Positions 34,661-45,995 of a stretch of 64,000 nucleotides of DNA are shown in pieces. The notes below the pieces were generated by a model, which was not told where the DNA came from, searched no databases, and saw only the letters and a program-made list of their open reading frames with translations. This DNA comes from Eonycteris spelaea (Eukaryota > Chordata > Mammalia > Chiroptera > Pteropodidae), in contig PUFA01000066.1 of the NCBI GenBank assembly GCA_003508835.1, positions 9,194,501-9,258,500 of the forward strand, written 5' to 3'. A program made the position numbers and the translations under genes. The first letter of the stretch is position 1, and the number at the start of each line of letters is the position of its first letter.

Positions 34661-35062
34661 GACTCTGCTGTGAGTGGGAGTCACGTGCTGGACACATCGG
34701 TACATGACGGGGTGGGGGGGAGGGAGACAGAGAGCGCGCGCGCGCACGTGGACGATCTGGTTGTTCGACTCTGCTGTGAGTGGGAGTCACGTGCTGGACA
34801 CATCGGTACATGACGGGGTGGGGGGGAGGGAGACAGACGACTCTGCTGTGAGTGGGGGTCACGTGCTGGACACATCGGTACATGACGGGGTGGGGGGGAG
34901 GGAGACAGAGAGCGAGCGCGCGCACGCCTGGACGATCTGGTTCCGGGTCCGACTCTGCTGTGAGTGGGAGTCACGTGCTGGACACATTGGTACATGACGG
35001 GATGGGGGGGAGGGAGACAGAGAGCGAGCGCGCGCGCACGCCTGGACGATCTGGTTCCGGGG
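34661..35062. repeat. four-copy modular tandem repeat (72-112 bp units)
   Basis: Units start with gactctgctgtgagtggg at 34661, 34767, 34839 and 34951, with lengths of 106, 72, 112 and about 112. Each shares the core gtcacgtgctggacacat...ggtacatgacggg and a gtgggggggagggagacaga stretch. Copies 1, 3 and 4 add a CG-alternating tract (gcgcgcgcgc) and 'gacgatctgg'. Copy 2 lacks this whole tail. The CG tract length varies between copies. Confidence 0.95.
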
Positions 35063-36057
35063 CTCTCCTTTATTCTGTCTTTATCAGTGGGCGGCCAGAT
35101 GGGAAACATCACATAGAGTTGATGCAGGGAGCTCTGTGGCTGTCCAGGGTCCTGAGTCGCGGCTTCTGCCAAGCGGCAGGTTGGCCCGCGCTCAGGGCTG
35201 GAGGCTCCCGTGGAGATGGAATTCCAGGATTTCAGGGTTCTTCTCATACACGAGGAGATGGGGTGTTCTGGCAAAGCCGCAGGCAGTGGCTTGGAGCCGG
35301 GCTTGTGCTTCACAGCTACGGGCACCTGCGTGCCCGCTTGGCTATCATCAAACCCGGCCCCGCTTCTTCCTGTTTTCCAAGTGAAGAGCCTGCCACACGT
35401 CCAAAGGTATAATTAGGTATACAGGAGAGCTTCACCTGCTTCCTCCATTGCGGCCGCCGCTGCGGGAGCTGGCAGGAAGAGGGCCCCGGCTGGCTTCCAC
35501 TTGGCAGCTCCGCTCTCATTGCAGGAACCTTGCCATGGAGTAGCAGGTGGGCCCGGGCCGGAGCGGCCAAGAGCGGCCGCTTCTGCGTCCAGAGCGCTTG
35601 TGGACGGGTGAGTCTCTCATTCACAGCGTCGCATGTTTGCCTTCCACGGCCTCAGCGCCTCGGTGCAGGTGGGGGCCGTCTGGACCAGCCTCGGAATTTA
35701 CAAAGTGGAGCATCTGGCCGTGAAGCCCACCCAGAGAGCCGAGGGAGTGTTCTGCAAGGTGCATCGACAGCTAGACACATAAGGGGCCCGTCTGCCAGGG
35801 TCCTGGAGAAGCCCTTTGGCTGAGCCTGCAGGACGTAGCTCTGGGACGCAGTGACATGTCCCCGGTAGCCTGAGTGCCAAGGAGCTGCAGACTGAATGCT
35901 GCCCAACAGCCGAGAGACGCTGTTTAGCAGACTCAGAGCACAAACTAACCACAGGGGCCGTCCATGCAGAGGGCCTCAGCGACGAGGCTGACATCTGCTC
36001 GGTGCACCCTGTCTGCCAGGCCACATGCTCTCATGGCTGTAATGTGTCCTGAACTGC
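35063..36057. other. unassigned sequence
   Basis: Mostly unique and moderately GC-rich. It holds one weak candidate exon (35525-35607) and no recognised repeat. Confidence 0.35.
35525..35607 (+). other. weak candidate exon
   Basis: 'cgctctcattgcag' gives a fair acceptor and 'gacgg/gtgagtctc' a good donor 83 bases on. The only ATG is followed immediately by GAG TAG, so a coding start there is unlikely. No partner exon seen. Confidence 0.18.
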
Positions 36058-36212
36058 TCATTAATCTTAAAGACAGCCCCAGGGGGCCACCGCTGTATCG
36101 TTATCAAGCCCCTCGGTAGATGAGACGGAGGCTCAGCGCAGCCAGGTCACTGCCCCAAGTCACACAGAAGTAAGGCAACAGGACCCTAACCAAGGCTGGC
36201 TGACCTCAGACC
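36058..36212 (-). mobile_element. MIR SINE, antisense
   Basis: Reverse-complement MIR order: 'gtagatgagacggaggctca', 'cactgccccaagtcacacag', and 'caaggctggctgacctcaga'. Confidence 0.75.
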
Positions 36213-37265
36213 TATGTTGCGGATAAAGTTACCCAGTACAGTCTTTAAAATAAGTAAAGACAGTGAGAAAACAAAGGCCTCTCTTGCCCCCGCATTTCCA
36301 GTTTGAATCCTCGCCCGTCCCCACCCTCCCGCCAGCGGCCCTGGCCCCGGCGCTGGCCGGACGGGATCTGCTTTAGTGACTGAATCTCGACCTGCTGCTC
36401 GGCCCTGGGGACCTGCTTGCTTTTGTTCCCTGTAATTGCTCCTGGTATAAAGCCATAGAAGATGAAGCTTCTCCTGATCCATTTTTTCCCCAAATGTCTG
36501 GTTCCTGCTCCCCTGGGGCCCAGCCCACACCTTCTCCTCTTCTTCCCACTCGGCACTGGTCGTCAGGCTGAAAATCGACCGTGCCCTGTCGTCTCCCACG
36601 GACAGCTTGGCTGGCGAGGCGGGCGGCCGAACAGGCAGCGTGTGCGCATTGGAAACCGCAGACGGGAGCCGATGACGGCCCTCCTTCACAGACGCGACTT
36701 AAACGGCCCTCGTCCTCCGCCGTGAGCCTCCCTGGGTGACTTGTTGTTTTTGCAGTAACAGGTTAGATAAAAAACAGGAGTGTGTGTGTGCATGCGTGTA
36801 CATGTGCATGCATGTGTGTGTGTGCACGCATGCGTGCACAGCTCCCTGATTGCTCAGCTACAAAAGATGGAAATGCTCTGTTTGTGGCTGCAAAGTGTTT
36901 TTAAAACATTATTTAGTGTGCCTAACTCCCCAGCTTACAGCCCGCAGGTGCAGGAAGGGCCCACCCGAGGTCCCTCCTCAGCAGGGTGTTCTCAGTGAAA
37001 AGGGTGCAGGCGTTTCCTTCCGAAAGGTTAGGTGCTGATTTGCATGTCACTTGCATGTACTTAGCATATTGATTGCTCATTTCCAGTCCGGAGGATGAGC
37101 ACGCAGCCTCCTGCTCTGTTCCCACCTCTCCGCCGTGGACAGAGTTTTTCCACCTCAGAACCAACACACCCGTTTGGGGGCTCCGCCTTGAGCTGGGGTG
37201 CTCATGCAGGCTGGTGACGAGTACCGAAGCCCGGGGAGGCGGCGACAGGTTTCAGGCAAGCCTGC
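36213..37265. other. unassigned sequence with short TG/CATG run
   Basis: 36350-36560 is unique and pyrimidine-rich near its end. A tgtgtgtgcatgcgtg-type run spans 36779-36840. No gene recognised. Confidence 0.4.
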
Positions 37266-37557
37266 TGTCTCGGTCGGCTCGGGCCGCTGTGTAGACCACC
37301 GTGGACTCCCGTGACAGACGTCCGTTTTTCGGCGTTCGGGAGGCCGGAAGCCGAGGTCAGGCTTAGGACTGGTGACAGCCCCTTCCTGGCGTGTGGGGGC
37401 CAGCTGCTGTGCCCTCACACGCTTCCCTCTGAGCGTGCCTGCCCGGTGTCTTTTTCTCCTCCGGTGAGTGCACCGGTCTCACTGAGCCGAGCCCACCTAC
37501 GTGGTCTCACTTAACTAACTCAGTTCCCTCCTGAGAGGCTCTGTCTCCAGACACCGC
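37266..37557 (-). mobile_element. MaLR (MLT1-type) LTR, antisense
   Basis: Starts 'tgtctcggtcggctcgggcc' (consensus tgtcttagtctgctcgggct), continues with 'gaggccggaagccgaggtca', 'cagctgctgtgccctcacac' and 'ggtctcacttaactaactca', and ends at 'ctctgtctccagacacc'. About 290 bases, a near full-length but diverged ancient retroviral LTR with no viral genes next to it. Confidence 0.75.
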
Positions 37558-39322
37558 GGCACCTGTGAGCTTCGGGGGGGGGGGGGCGCAGTCTCCACCA
37601 CGTCCTGCACGTTCCCTGCAGCCTGAAGGGCACACTGCCCCGACCAGACCTGGGGGAGCCAGCTTCCGCGCACCAAGCGGGAAGACGAGGCTCACCTGCC
37701 GAAGGCAGGGGGAGGCCCCCAGCGCCGCATCCGAATCCCACGTGACCTCCTGTGTTAAGGCCACGCCCGCGTCTGCTGAGCCGGCGCCTTTGCCCTCAGC
37801 CCTCCTCCGGGCCGGTCGGCCTCCGCGCTGGCTCAGGTCCCAGGCCCGCCTGCGCCCCGCCCACACGTGACCGGCCCGTTTGTTAGTTTTTGTATGCGAC
37901 CATCCCAGCTTCCTCATGGACCCCCGTTTGCTGTGTGAAAGTGGGGGGGATTTTAGTCCAGCCTGTTTAGCTTAGTCTCAAGGACTAAATATGCACTTGA
38001 GGGTGGCCACGTCCTGCCTCTTCATACAGGGATTCAGAACTTTCCGGTTTTGGTCCGTTTTTTTCACTACTTCCACGTGAGAGATTGGTATAGGGCGGCA
38101 GGTTCTTACATGTCGCGGAGAACAGAAGGAGGCCCTGGGTTGCAAAGGTGTCGTCTCTCCAGGGTCTGTAGTGATGCCCTGTCACCTTGCTGTCTTTGGT
38201 GATGTCTTGCCTGCCTGGGGACGAACCTCAAGGTGCTTTCACCGCCCGTGACCACCTGTGGTGGGTCATGCTCCTTTTTTTAAATGGGGTTTCTTTCTCA
38301 GAGTCTCACTCATCTGAGACCCCAATGAGTTACAGATCCTACAGGAGTGGGGGATTCTTCAGCGACAGGGACCTTCCCCTCGTCCCTCAGCCACACCGTG
38401 TCCCCTTGAGCACGCGATGCTTGGTGGCATTTGGTTGGTGGACTCGCGAGACTCCCTGGAGAAGTGACCATACCTCGATTCAGAGTCGCCGGTATATCGG
38501 GGCTCCCCTGGACTCCCAGTCCAATCGCCGGCTCGAACTAGAGTGGTTAAAAAGCTGAGTCTCAGCCGCCGATCGTCCCTTCTGTGAGATGAAAGAGGTG
38601 GCGCCTGTCGGCCCCGCGCCCGGGGAATGAGCCTGAGCAAGTGGGGAGGCTTCTCGGCTGCTCCCCTGGCGCCGGGGGAACGAATCGGCTCCCTCTCCCG
38701 GACAGTTTGTCCAGGCTCAGGCCACAGTCGCAGTGTCTCGCTATGCGCTTAGCAGGAAGGCAGCCGTCACATGACGAGGAAAAGATGAGAGAGGGAAAGG
38801 GAGACCTCGCTCCAGAACAGAAGCCCAACAGGCATCCTCCCGTCAGCAGCGACTTAGCACATGCTTGCGTCCCCGCCCCCGCGCCCGCAGGGCCCCCAGC
38901 ATCTCGTTCCCTTCACAAGGCGGCTGGCACCGGGTCGGGCTTGGCGCTCACCTCTGGGCTTCTGAGCAAACGTGTTTCACTTGGACGTGACAGCCTGTAG
39001 GGCGAGCCCTGCGATGGCAACTCAAGCAGCAGGTCAGGGGACGGGTTCCGCTCCTGGTCCCTCCGAGACTAGTGGGTCTACAGGTGGCAGGGGTCCTGCC
39101 TACAGCCTGGGTCCCCGGAAATGCCTCCACGACGGAGCCTCCGACTGGCTGCTTGAATTCCAGCCTCCTTCGTGGGCATGGTAATTATCCAATTAGTTAA
39201 GGCTCCTTCTTGAGTAGAGGGAGCTTGTGGGGAGGAAAAAATGGGAGGTGGGACCTCAAGGCTGTAATGATGGGTTCTACCCCTCGAGAAGCTTTTGATG
39301 GGTGTTTTTCCACAGAACTTAC
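37558..39322. other. unassigned sequence, partly CpG-rich
   Basis: Begins with 13 G (37574-37586). CpG-rich at 37560-37870 and 38860-38940, otherwise mixed. No gene or repeat family recognised. Confidence 0.35.
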
Positions 39323-39396
39323 CGCAGTTTTGAATATGAATCAGGATGACGGCAGAACAAATCTAATACAATCAGTAGAATTTCTCCATGGCAGGT
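39323..39396 (-). other. candidate internal exon, minus strand
   Basis: On the minus strand, donor ctgcg/gtaagttctg (gtaagt lies at 39322 downward) is a strong match. The acceptor 'catcttcatttaccctgag' at 39397-39398 has a moderate pyrimidine tract. The 74-base segment keeps one frame open (part read: CHGEILLIVLDLFCRHPDSY). I do not recognise it. No further exon of the same transcript is fixed. Confidence 0.22.
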
Positions 39397-40120
39397 CTCA
39401 GGGTAAATGAAGATGAATTCGCACAGAGAAGGTAAATCAAGGCCGAGATGCTCGTGCCTTCTGGGCAGGGTGCTCGCGGGGGATGTGGGGTCTGTGGCCT
39501 GGAAATGAGGCCCACGCGGGGCGCGTGCGCGTCCGGGGAGGTGGACAGACGCCTTTGTGCTCACCAGACTCTGCAGAAGGGTCTGTGGTCCCCCGTGTCA
39601 GGTGAAAGGAAAAGGCGATGGGGGACGGGTTAGGGGCCAGGCACGGGGAGGAGGAGCGCCCCCAACCCCAGCTGTCTCCTGGTCAGGCGCAGGCGCAGTG
39701 CCTGCAGCGCGCGGGCGCCGGGCCGGACTTCATCCCGCGAAGGCTGCAGTGTGCGAGCCCCGCCCTCCTTCGTGCTGACGGCGGTGACTTTTATATGTAT
39801 TTTCATTGTCTTTCCCTTGAGAGATAAATTTTGTGGCCTGCCATTGAATCTGCGTCCCAAAATGTAGCTTGGAGATTTTATCTGTGATAAACCGTCATGT
39901 GAATAAAGATAGATGCTATTTTTTAATCTGGGAACGTTCCATTTGGAACCTTTTTTTAAAAGTCAACATTAGCGGTGCCATCATTCAAAGGATATGGACG
40001 TTTGGGGGAAATTTACGTTTGACGACGGCCGTGAACCTTTGCCAGCCCTGGCAGTAACAGCTTTCTCCCTGCAGACGACAGTGGCTCTGGACATGGCCCG
40101 CGACCTCGGACGGCAGCCGC
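39397..40120. other. unassigned sequence
   Basis: CpG-rich at 39470-39780, AT-rich at 39780-40010. No gene recognised. Confidence 0.35.
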
Positions 40121-40200
40121 CACACCGTGCCCCGCCTCCACACACCGTGCCCCGCCTCCACACACCGTGCCCCGCCTCCACACACCGTGCCCCGCCTCCA
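40121..40200. repeat. 20-bp tandem repeat, 4 perfect copies
   Basis: cacaccgtgccccgcctcca repeats without change at 40121, 40141, 40161 and 40181. A shorter related start lies just before it. Confidence 0.97.
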
Positions 40201-42109
40201 CGGCCAGGCCGCTCGCGGGAGCTGTGGCGCTGGCGTCCTGGTGCGCCAGGCCCCCTCACGTGGCGTCACGGAAATGAGCTCTTACCCAGGAAAAACAAAG
40301 GCCGTCCGCGGTCCGTGCGTCGGTGCTACCTCGCTCTACGGGGGCGAAGAAGCACGGCTGGGTCGCCTGGGAGCCCGCTGACCTCTGACCTCGGCCCGTG
40401 GGGAAACAGTGGAGGGGAAGGTGGGCCCAGGGCCCGGGGCCCGAGGGCGCTGGTTGAAGGTCCTGGCATCGCGGTCGCCGTGGGCAGTCTGCCCGCCGAA
40501 GGCAGCTCTCACACCCGCACGTCGCAAAGCCCACGGCCACCGCGGCGGGTCGTGGCGCGTCCATCTGACAAGCCTTCGTGCATAGACTGGGATCACCGCC
40601 TGGGGCGGGGGAGTCGCCCCCGGGAGTCACCCCCGGCCAGCGAGTCCCACAGCAGGTGCGCTGTAGCCCGCGTGCGTCGTGGGCACCAGGAGACTTCGAC
40701 ACACCCAGGAGAAAACGTACCCAAACGTTACTCCTCTTACATGTTTGTGTGACGCATAAGACGCTCCACCCACACCCTGAGGTGGGAACAGCTCCGGCAG
40801 ACAGGCGAGTAAGCCACAGTGCACCCGAAATGACGCTCGTCCAGGCAAAGCAGCAGAAACGCAAGGCACCATCGCCCCGGCCGGTCAGAGGACTTCCGGT
40901 TCTCCATGGCAACGGCAAGGGTGGGGAGCTGGCCTCGGAGTCTGTGTTTATGGAAACTTTGCTGACTCTCCCGTGGTCCCCGGCCCCTCACAGTGGACAG
41001 CCATTCTGCGATTTGCTCAAACCTACCTGGTCTTCCATGAGGGTGTGTCATCCCCACAAAGGGCAGAAGCTGACCAAGGACTCAAATTTGCTAGAATTCA
41101 GTCTGGAAAATGGATCAGTTTTAAGTTCGCACTGCAAGGGAGCGAGGCGGGAGGTGAAGACTTGGACGGAAATGTGTTTTGAAAGCGAAGAGTTGTGTTA
41201 GCAGCTATGGCAGGAAAGGAAGCGGATTCTGTAAACACGAGTTGTTGACTTCATTCAAAATCCAGGGCTGACACGGGCTGTCGAGAAATAAGTGCAACTC
41301 AGCCTTGACCTTCACCGCACTGGCGATTTGGGGGGTGAGGGGACAGGTGTGCAGGGGAGGGAGCGGCCTGGCCGCACTTCAGGAGGGGGTTTGGGCGCAG
41401 ACCCGGGAGGGAGGCCCTAAGGGGCAGTGCTGGGACCCCCCCCCCCCGTGCACCTCCCTCCACGTGCCACCGCAGCAGCCGCGCACGTGTGTCCTTTACG
41501 CAAAACCGAGCGCTGGGACCGCCAGTGCCCCTTCCGCGCTCCGCAGCGGGGACTTGGCACCTTCCCGTGCCGCCCGCGGCTGGCCCGGCGTGCGTGACGG
41601 CGCACCCTGGAAGAGGCCGGTGGCTCACCGGTTTGAGCGGCACGTCCTGGGCGTGGGCGTCAGGGAGCTCCTGGGCACGCTCCCTGGGTGTGGAGGGGGG
41701 GGGGGGCGGGATGCGTCGCCACTTGTGGTGGTCAGTACCGCGTTCAGCCGGCCAGGGCACATCCCGGGGTGCAGACCCGCCCCCTGGGACTCTCGGCTGT
41801 GATGGCCGCTTAACACATTGACTGCCCCACGAAGCCCGGACTCATCGCCTGCAAAAGGTCAGCCTGAAGCCAGGGCAGAGTGACTACCTCTGCGAGATAA
41901 TTAGTTACTTTCCTTCGATTACAGTTGGAAAACGCACAGAGCAGAACATTTGTCTTTGTTAACATCCCGTGAGAGGCCTCTTCAGAGCAATAATTGCTCC
42001 CAAGGCGCAAAGGCTGATTTGGGGGCCCCTCGACTGGCCAGGACTGACACAGTGGTTTCTCTGTGATCAAGAAGGGGCTCATGGCCACCCCCTGACAGCT
42101 CCGAGAGGA
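40201..42109. other. CpG-rich and mixed sequence
   Basis: 40200-40720 and 41320-41800 are CpG-rich. 40900-41300 is moderate. C12 lies at 41436-41447 and G12 at 41695-41706. No gene or repeat family recognised. Confidence 0.35.
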
Positions 42110-42190
42110 CGCGGGGCCGGGGTGGGGAGGGTGCGGGGCGGGGGAGGGGGTGGGGGGGAACCAGGGGATGCGGGGGTGGGGGGGCCTCGG
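42110..42190 (+). other. G-quadruplex-prone G-rich tract
   Basis: Repeated runs of three to seven G with short loops (ggggccggggtggggaggg and on) over about 80 bases, all on the plus strand. It fits several classic G3+N1-7 patterns. Confidence 0.7.
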
Positions 42191-42669
42191 GAAGCTGCAC
42201 ACAGCCTCCCCGGGTGTGGATCAGCGCTGCGCACTGTGTGCGCGGCCGCCAGGGCCTCAGGCAGCCAGCCCCCCGCAGCTGCCGAGTCCCGGCGCCCGGC
42301 GTGCGGGGCAGCAGCACCGGCTCGCACAGATGTTTCTGTCGGTTTGCAATCGCTACCCCAGGGGGAGCCGGGTGACCTCGCTTGCAGAGTGACGGCTGCC
42401 CTTGAGTCCGCGCAGGCCGCTAGGCCTCAGACCCCAGACCCTTGGTGCAGAGGCCGACGGCGTGGGCAGGGCCTGGGAGGGTGACAGTCACTCGGCAGTC
42501 CCCGGACGGAACATCCTCGTAAGGGACCTCCGTTTCTGTCACTCGCATGTGGAGAACCCTGGGTGGCTTCCTGGTGGGAGACGCCCCTCCCCAGCACGCA
42601 CGGCCTGCGTCCCTCAGGCTGAGGCCCCTCCGTCCACAAGCCACTTGCCGGCCTGTCGTGACCACATGT
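42191..42669. other. GC-rich unassigned stretch
   Basis: CpG-rich to about 42330, then moderate. No gene recognised. Confidence 0.4.
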
Positions 42670-43145
42670 GGTTTGTTCGCACCCACAGCGCTGAGTATCC
42701 TCTTCCCCTGATTGTATAGATAATTCACGTCCATTATGTACAAAATAGAACAGCACATAAAAACAAGATGAAGAAAGCAAACAGCTCCCGAGTCCCCCCC
42801 TCCTCAGGGCAGGCCCGGCCGCGTTGTGGGGTCACATTTCTCCACGCAGGTCCCTGAGCACACGGGACACACGTGCCACTTTCCCTCTCGTCGCCCTCAT
42901 GGGGGGCGGGCTGAGCGGAGCATCCATTTAGGAGCCCTGCCAAGTCCATTAGCAAGAGAGAGAGTTCTAAAAACTGACCGCGTGCTGATCTTTGCATGGA
43001 TGTGCCGTAGTTTAGCAACCTTTGCCCCAGTGATGGACGTCTGCTTTGTTTCTGGTCAGTTTTTTTCTTGCGAGGAGGGGGCCATGCAACAGTGCTAGGA
43101 TATATTTTCGTATTTATAAATCCTCGTGCACTAGTTCATTCTTTA
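42670..43145. mobile_element. old LINE-1 3'-UTR-like fragment
   Basis: Degraded text resembling an old L1 3' region: 'aattcacgtccattatgtac', then 'tgccgtagtttagcaacc', 'agtgatggacgtctgctttg' (consensus: gatggacatttaggttgtttcc), and 'atttataaatcctcgtgcac'. Very diverged. Confidence 0.4.
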
Positions 43146-43361
43146 AATTCCCAGAGAATCCTGGCTCCCGGGCGCTGATGGGAAAGGCGAATGGTTTTCT
43201 CAGAGCACTTACTTCATGACAAAAGCTATTTGCAATTCCACTGTCACCTGGTTTCGCAGAAGAGTTTGTTCCCGTGGCACTGAAGACGCTTGAGAGGCTG
43301 CATTATCTCCTCCCGTGCAGGCTCTCTGCTGCCTTCTCATTTACATTTGCTTCCCCCTCAG
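43146..43361. other. unique sequence leading to a candidate exon
   Basis: No repeat recognised. It ends in a long pyrimidine tract that forms the acceptor of the candidate exon at 43362. Confidence 0.4.
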
Positions 43362-43431
43362 TATCAGCGGGGCCTCCAGCTGTTTGTGGAGAGCCCAGGA
43401 GTGAGCAGCCCATGGAGGTGCTGGGGAGCAG
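43362..43431 (+). other. candidate internal exon
   Basis: A 70-base segment. The acceptor tract is long and clean (ctgctgccttctcatttaca, then tttgcttccccctcag, AG at 43360-43361). The donor is gagcag/gtaggagc at 43432. Two of the three frames are open, one reading YQRGLQLFVESPGVSSPWRC, the other with an internal ATG (EQPMEVLGS). I recognise neither. No partner exon is fixed; the nearest other plus-strand candidate is 15 kb upstream. Confidence 0.3.
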
Positions 43432-44139
43432 GTAGGAGCCGTGTCCCCAGGGCCCCTCTGGGTGCCCAGCCCCCGTGGTCCTCTGCCTGGGGTCCTCTCC
43501 CGGAGCACGCTGAACTCCAACCTCTCGGGCAGTTAGCCTGCCATGGGAAACATCATGTTCTGGGCTGGAAGGAAGCAGTGGCCCATCTCCAGACATTTGC
43601 ATATTCAGCAGATGGAAAGGGGAGGTGTCTCAGCCAACGGAGCTAAGAGCTGGGGGAGGGGGGACAGAGGAAGCACATTTAGGTTGGGTAGGAAAGGCAC
43701 AAGCCTATCTTCTCTCTTAGAAAGAATTTCAGGTGCAGGTGTCCGATTCTGAGCACAGACTGCAGGGCTAAGTGCCTTGAGTTTGGGTGGGAGGCGACAT
43801 TTAGATAGTCTTAACTCAGGACCCGTCACAGGCGCCGACAGAATGGGGCCCCTAGACATGGCCCACGCATCAGAAGTCAAGGAGGCCCAGACGAGATGTT
43901 GTATTTGGAGCTGGGTAGAATCCAGACAGCTTGGTTGGCGGGAGGCCGGGAGCTGAGCAAGGGCTTCGAGAAACTCCAGGGCAGGGTGTTTTCAGGCCTT
44001 AGGCATTCCCGTGAGTCCTGCTTCCTCTGGCCCAGCAGCTCATCTCTGCTTCCCTGGAGGCCCCCTCTCCCCGCGACCCCACCCACCCCGGCTCTGAGAG
44101 CGATGCTTTCAGGGGCCCGGGGCCTGTTCACAGGAAGGC
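43432..44139. other. unassigned unique sequence
   Basis: Moderate composition, no gene or repeat family recognised. Confidence 0.4.
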
Positions 44140-44560
44140 CATGAACAACTTCACGTTCGGGCAGGAAATGCTGAAAATGACAAAGTTTTGGCAGGAATGT
44201 TGTTTTCTACTCTAAGCATCCTGAAAGGCATTTTAACACTAAACTCCCATGCAGCGTTCCCGTGGATGATATATAACTCCATTTACTGCTGTAATCTGGG
44301 TAGCAAAATGAATACTCCATCATTGTACTATGAATAGTAAATTAACCCAGATAAAAGTGTTCTACATCCAATCAAAGCCATTAAGTAACTAGGAGACTAA
44401 GATTGGTGAGGACATTTCAGGCAATTATAACTAATGAATACATTAACTTCAAGAGGGCGGGCGGTTTCAGAGGCTTTCTGGTCTCTCCAAATAAAATTAG
44501 GGTAGGTGGGAAGAAAGCTGAAATAATTTTGTAAAAAGGACAGATTTATTGATCTTCACA
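44140..44560. other. AT-rich unique block (possible conserved noncoding element)
   Basis: About 420 bases, complex, CpG-poor, rich in ATTA/TAAT and ATCAAT-type words ('atccaatcaaagccattaag', 'ggcaattataactaatgaat'). No transposon signature. This is the block that most resembles a vertebrate enhancer by eye. Conservation not testable here. Confidence 0.35.
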
Positions 44561-44765
44561 GGGCCATTTAGAAGGGAAGATGAGTGCTCAGGGGAGACTC
44601 GGGAGTATTAGGGATCAGCCTGATCGTTCGAGAGAATGGAAGAACCCCTCCTCCCTCCCCGCCTGGTACAGCTAGCTGGCCCGGACCAAAGCGGCTCTGC
44701 TTCTCGGCCTTTGCCCCCTTTTCTCTATTTATCTGAGAAACGCCATTCGTTATCTTAAATGTAAA
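44561..44765. other. unassigned sequence
   Basis: No gene or repeat recognised. Confidence 0.4.
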
Positions 44766-45170
44766 GTTAATGCATACCAACTGCGAGCAGTATGGAAAAC
44801 AGCGAGCAGTATGGAAAACAGCAAAAAAATGCAAAATAAAAACAAAACCAGTCTATAACCCCATCACCCACAGGCAACCATTATTAACATTTGGGGGAAA
44901 CTAGTTTTTTTCTATCCGTATATGTTTTATGTTTGGGGATAGTTTTAGATTATCCTGCTTACTTAGGAATAATGGCTTTACTATTTTGGTGAAAACAGTA
45001 CAACTTATATAAAATTCAAGCCATACAGAAAAATTCAAAGAAAGATAGTGAAAACCACGACCTAACTCTCACCCGCTGGAAGATAATCACCCAGACTGAG
45101 CGTCTCTCTCCAGCATTTGTGCCTATGAGAGAAATGGATCAATTACCTTCTGCAGAAAAGGGATGATTCC
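44766..45170. mobile_element. old LINE-type fragment(s)
   Basis: 'ataaccccatcacccacagg', 'caaccattattaacatttgg' and 'ctatccgtatatgttttatg' match an old, widespread LINE 3'-region text (cccaccacccagagataaccac...). A second, weaker copy follows at 45000-45130. A 19-bp tandem duplication (gcgagcagtatggaaaaca, 44783-44820) lies at the start. Confidence 0.45.
44783..44820. repeat. 19-bp tandem duplication
   Basis: gcgagcagtatggaaaaca occurs twice in a row without change. Confidence 0.95.
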
Positions 45171-45904
45171 GGGCATGCTATTTAATGCAAAAAAAAAAAA
45201 AAAGTCCTTTTTTAAAATTTAATATAAGAACAAAAGCACAAATGGAACTGAAGGGATGGCTGGAGCCCTGGGAACTGTCTCCAGGGGCCACACGGGCGCC
45301 GAGAACTCTGCCCGTTCCCCGACTTGCCTTCTGAGCAGCCCACCTTCCCTCATGACAGCTTGTCCCCCGAGCCTGGAGGCCAAAGCCACACACCATGGTG
45401 GCCTGACCCTGGGAAGCTCTCGGCCCATGGGCCGTGGAGATGCTCCGCCCACTGGCCAGGTCGCTCGAGGGACAGTCTCAGCTCCGGCCATCGACCCGCC
45501 CCTGCCCAGCTGAGGGCAAGAGGGACACACACCACCACCACACAGAACACGGCTTCCAGGAGCTGGGCGGCCACGCACACGCGTGAGCGGGTCACGTGTT
45601 TTAAAAACAAATGTGGGAACCCGAGCATGACAGTCCATTCAAAGGGCCAGTGGAAACGCCCGGCCTGTCCTTGCCTCATGGGGAGCACGTCGTCACATTT
45701 TCCAAGAGGAGCCAGCCAGACACCCACATTCTTTAAGTGAAATCTCCTTGTTTACGTTTGTTAACAGTAAATTAAAACATTAAACGCACTAAAGCAAACG
45801 AAATGACCAGATTCGTTCTGCTGCCCTAAGCATCGTTCCGTGCCGTTGGGGACAGCTAGGTGGGCTATCAACTGAGCAATGGGTGCTTTTTAGTAAAAGT
45901 GCAT
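45171..45904. other. unassigned sequence with poly-A run
   Basis: A run of about 15 A (45188-45202) is followed by tttttt. The rest is moderate to GC-rich unique sequence. Confidence 0.4.
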
Positions 45905-45995
45905 CCATGCGACATTTGGGACATATTTATTATAAAAATGTGTCCATCGTTTATTCGAGATGCCGGTTTGCCTGGGTGGTGGCCCTGCTCCCGGG
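45905..45995. mobile_element. ancient interspersed repeat fragment, family uncertain
   Basis: 'gacatttgggacatatttat', 'tataaaaatgtgtccatcgt' and 'ttattcgagatgccggtttg' match a common ancient repeat text (gggacatacttatactaaaa...cgttgtttatctgaaattc) whose family name I cannot give with confidence. Confidence 0.4.

Noticed and set aside
34668..34960. Repeated donor-like gctgtgagtggg words
   Set aside because: They are part of each tandem unit, with no matching acceptors.
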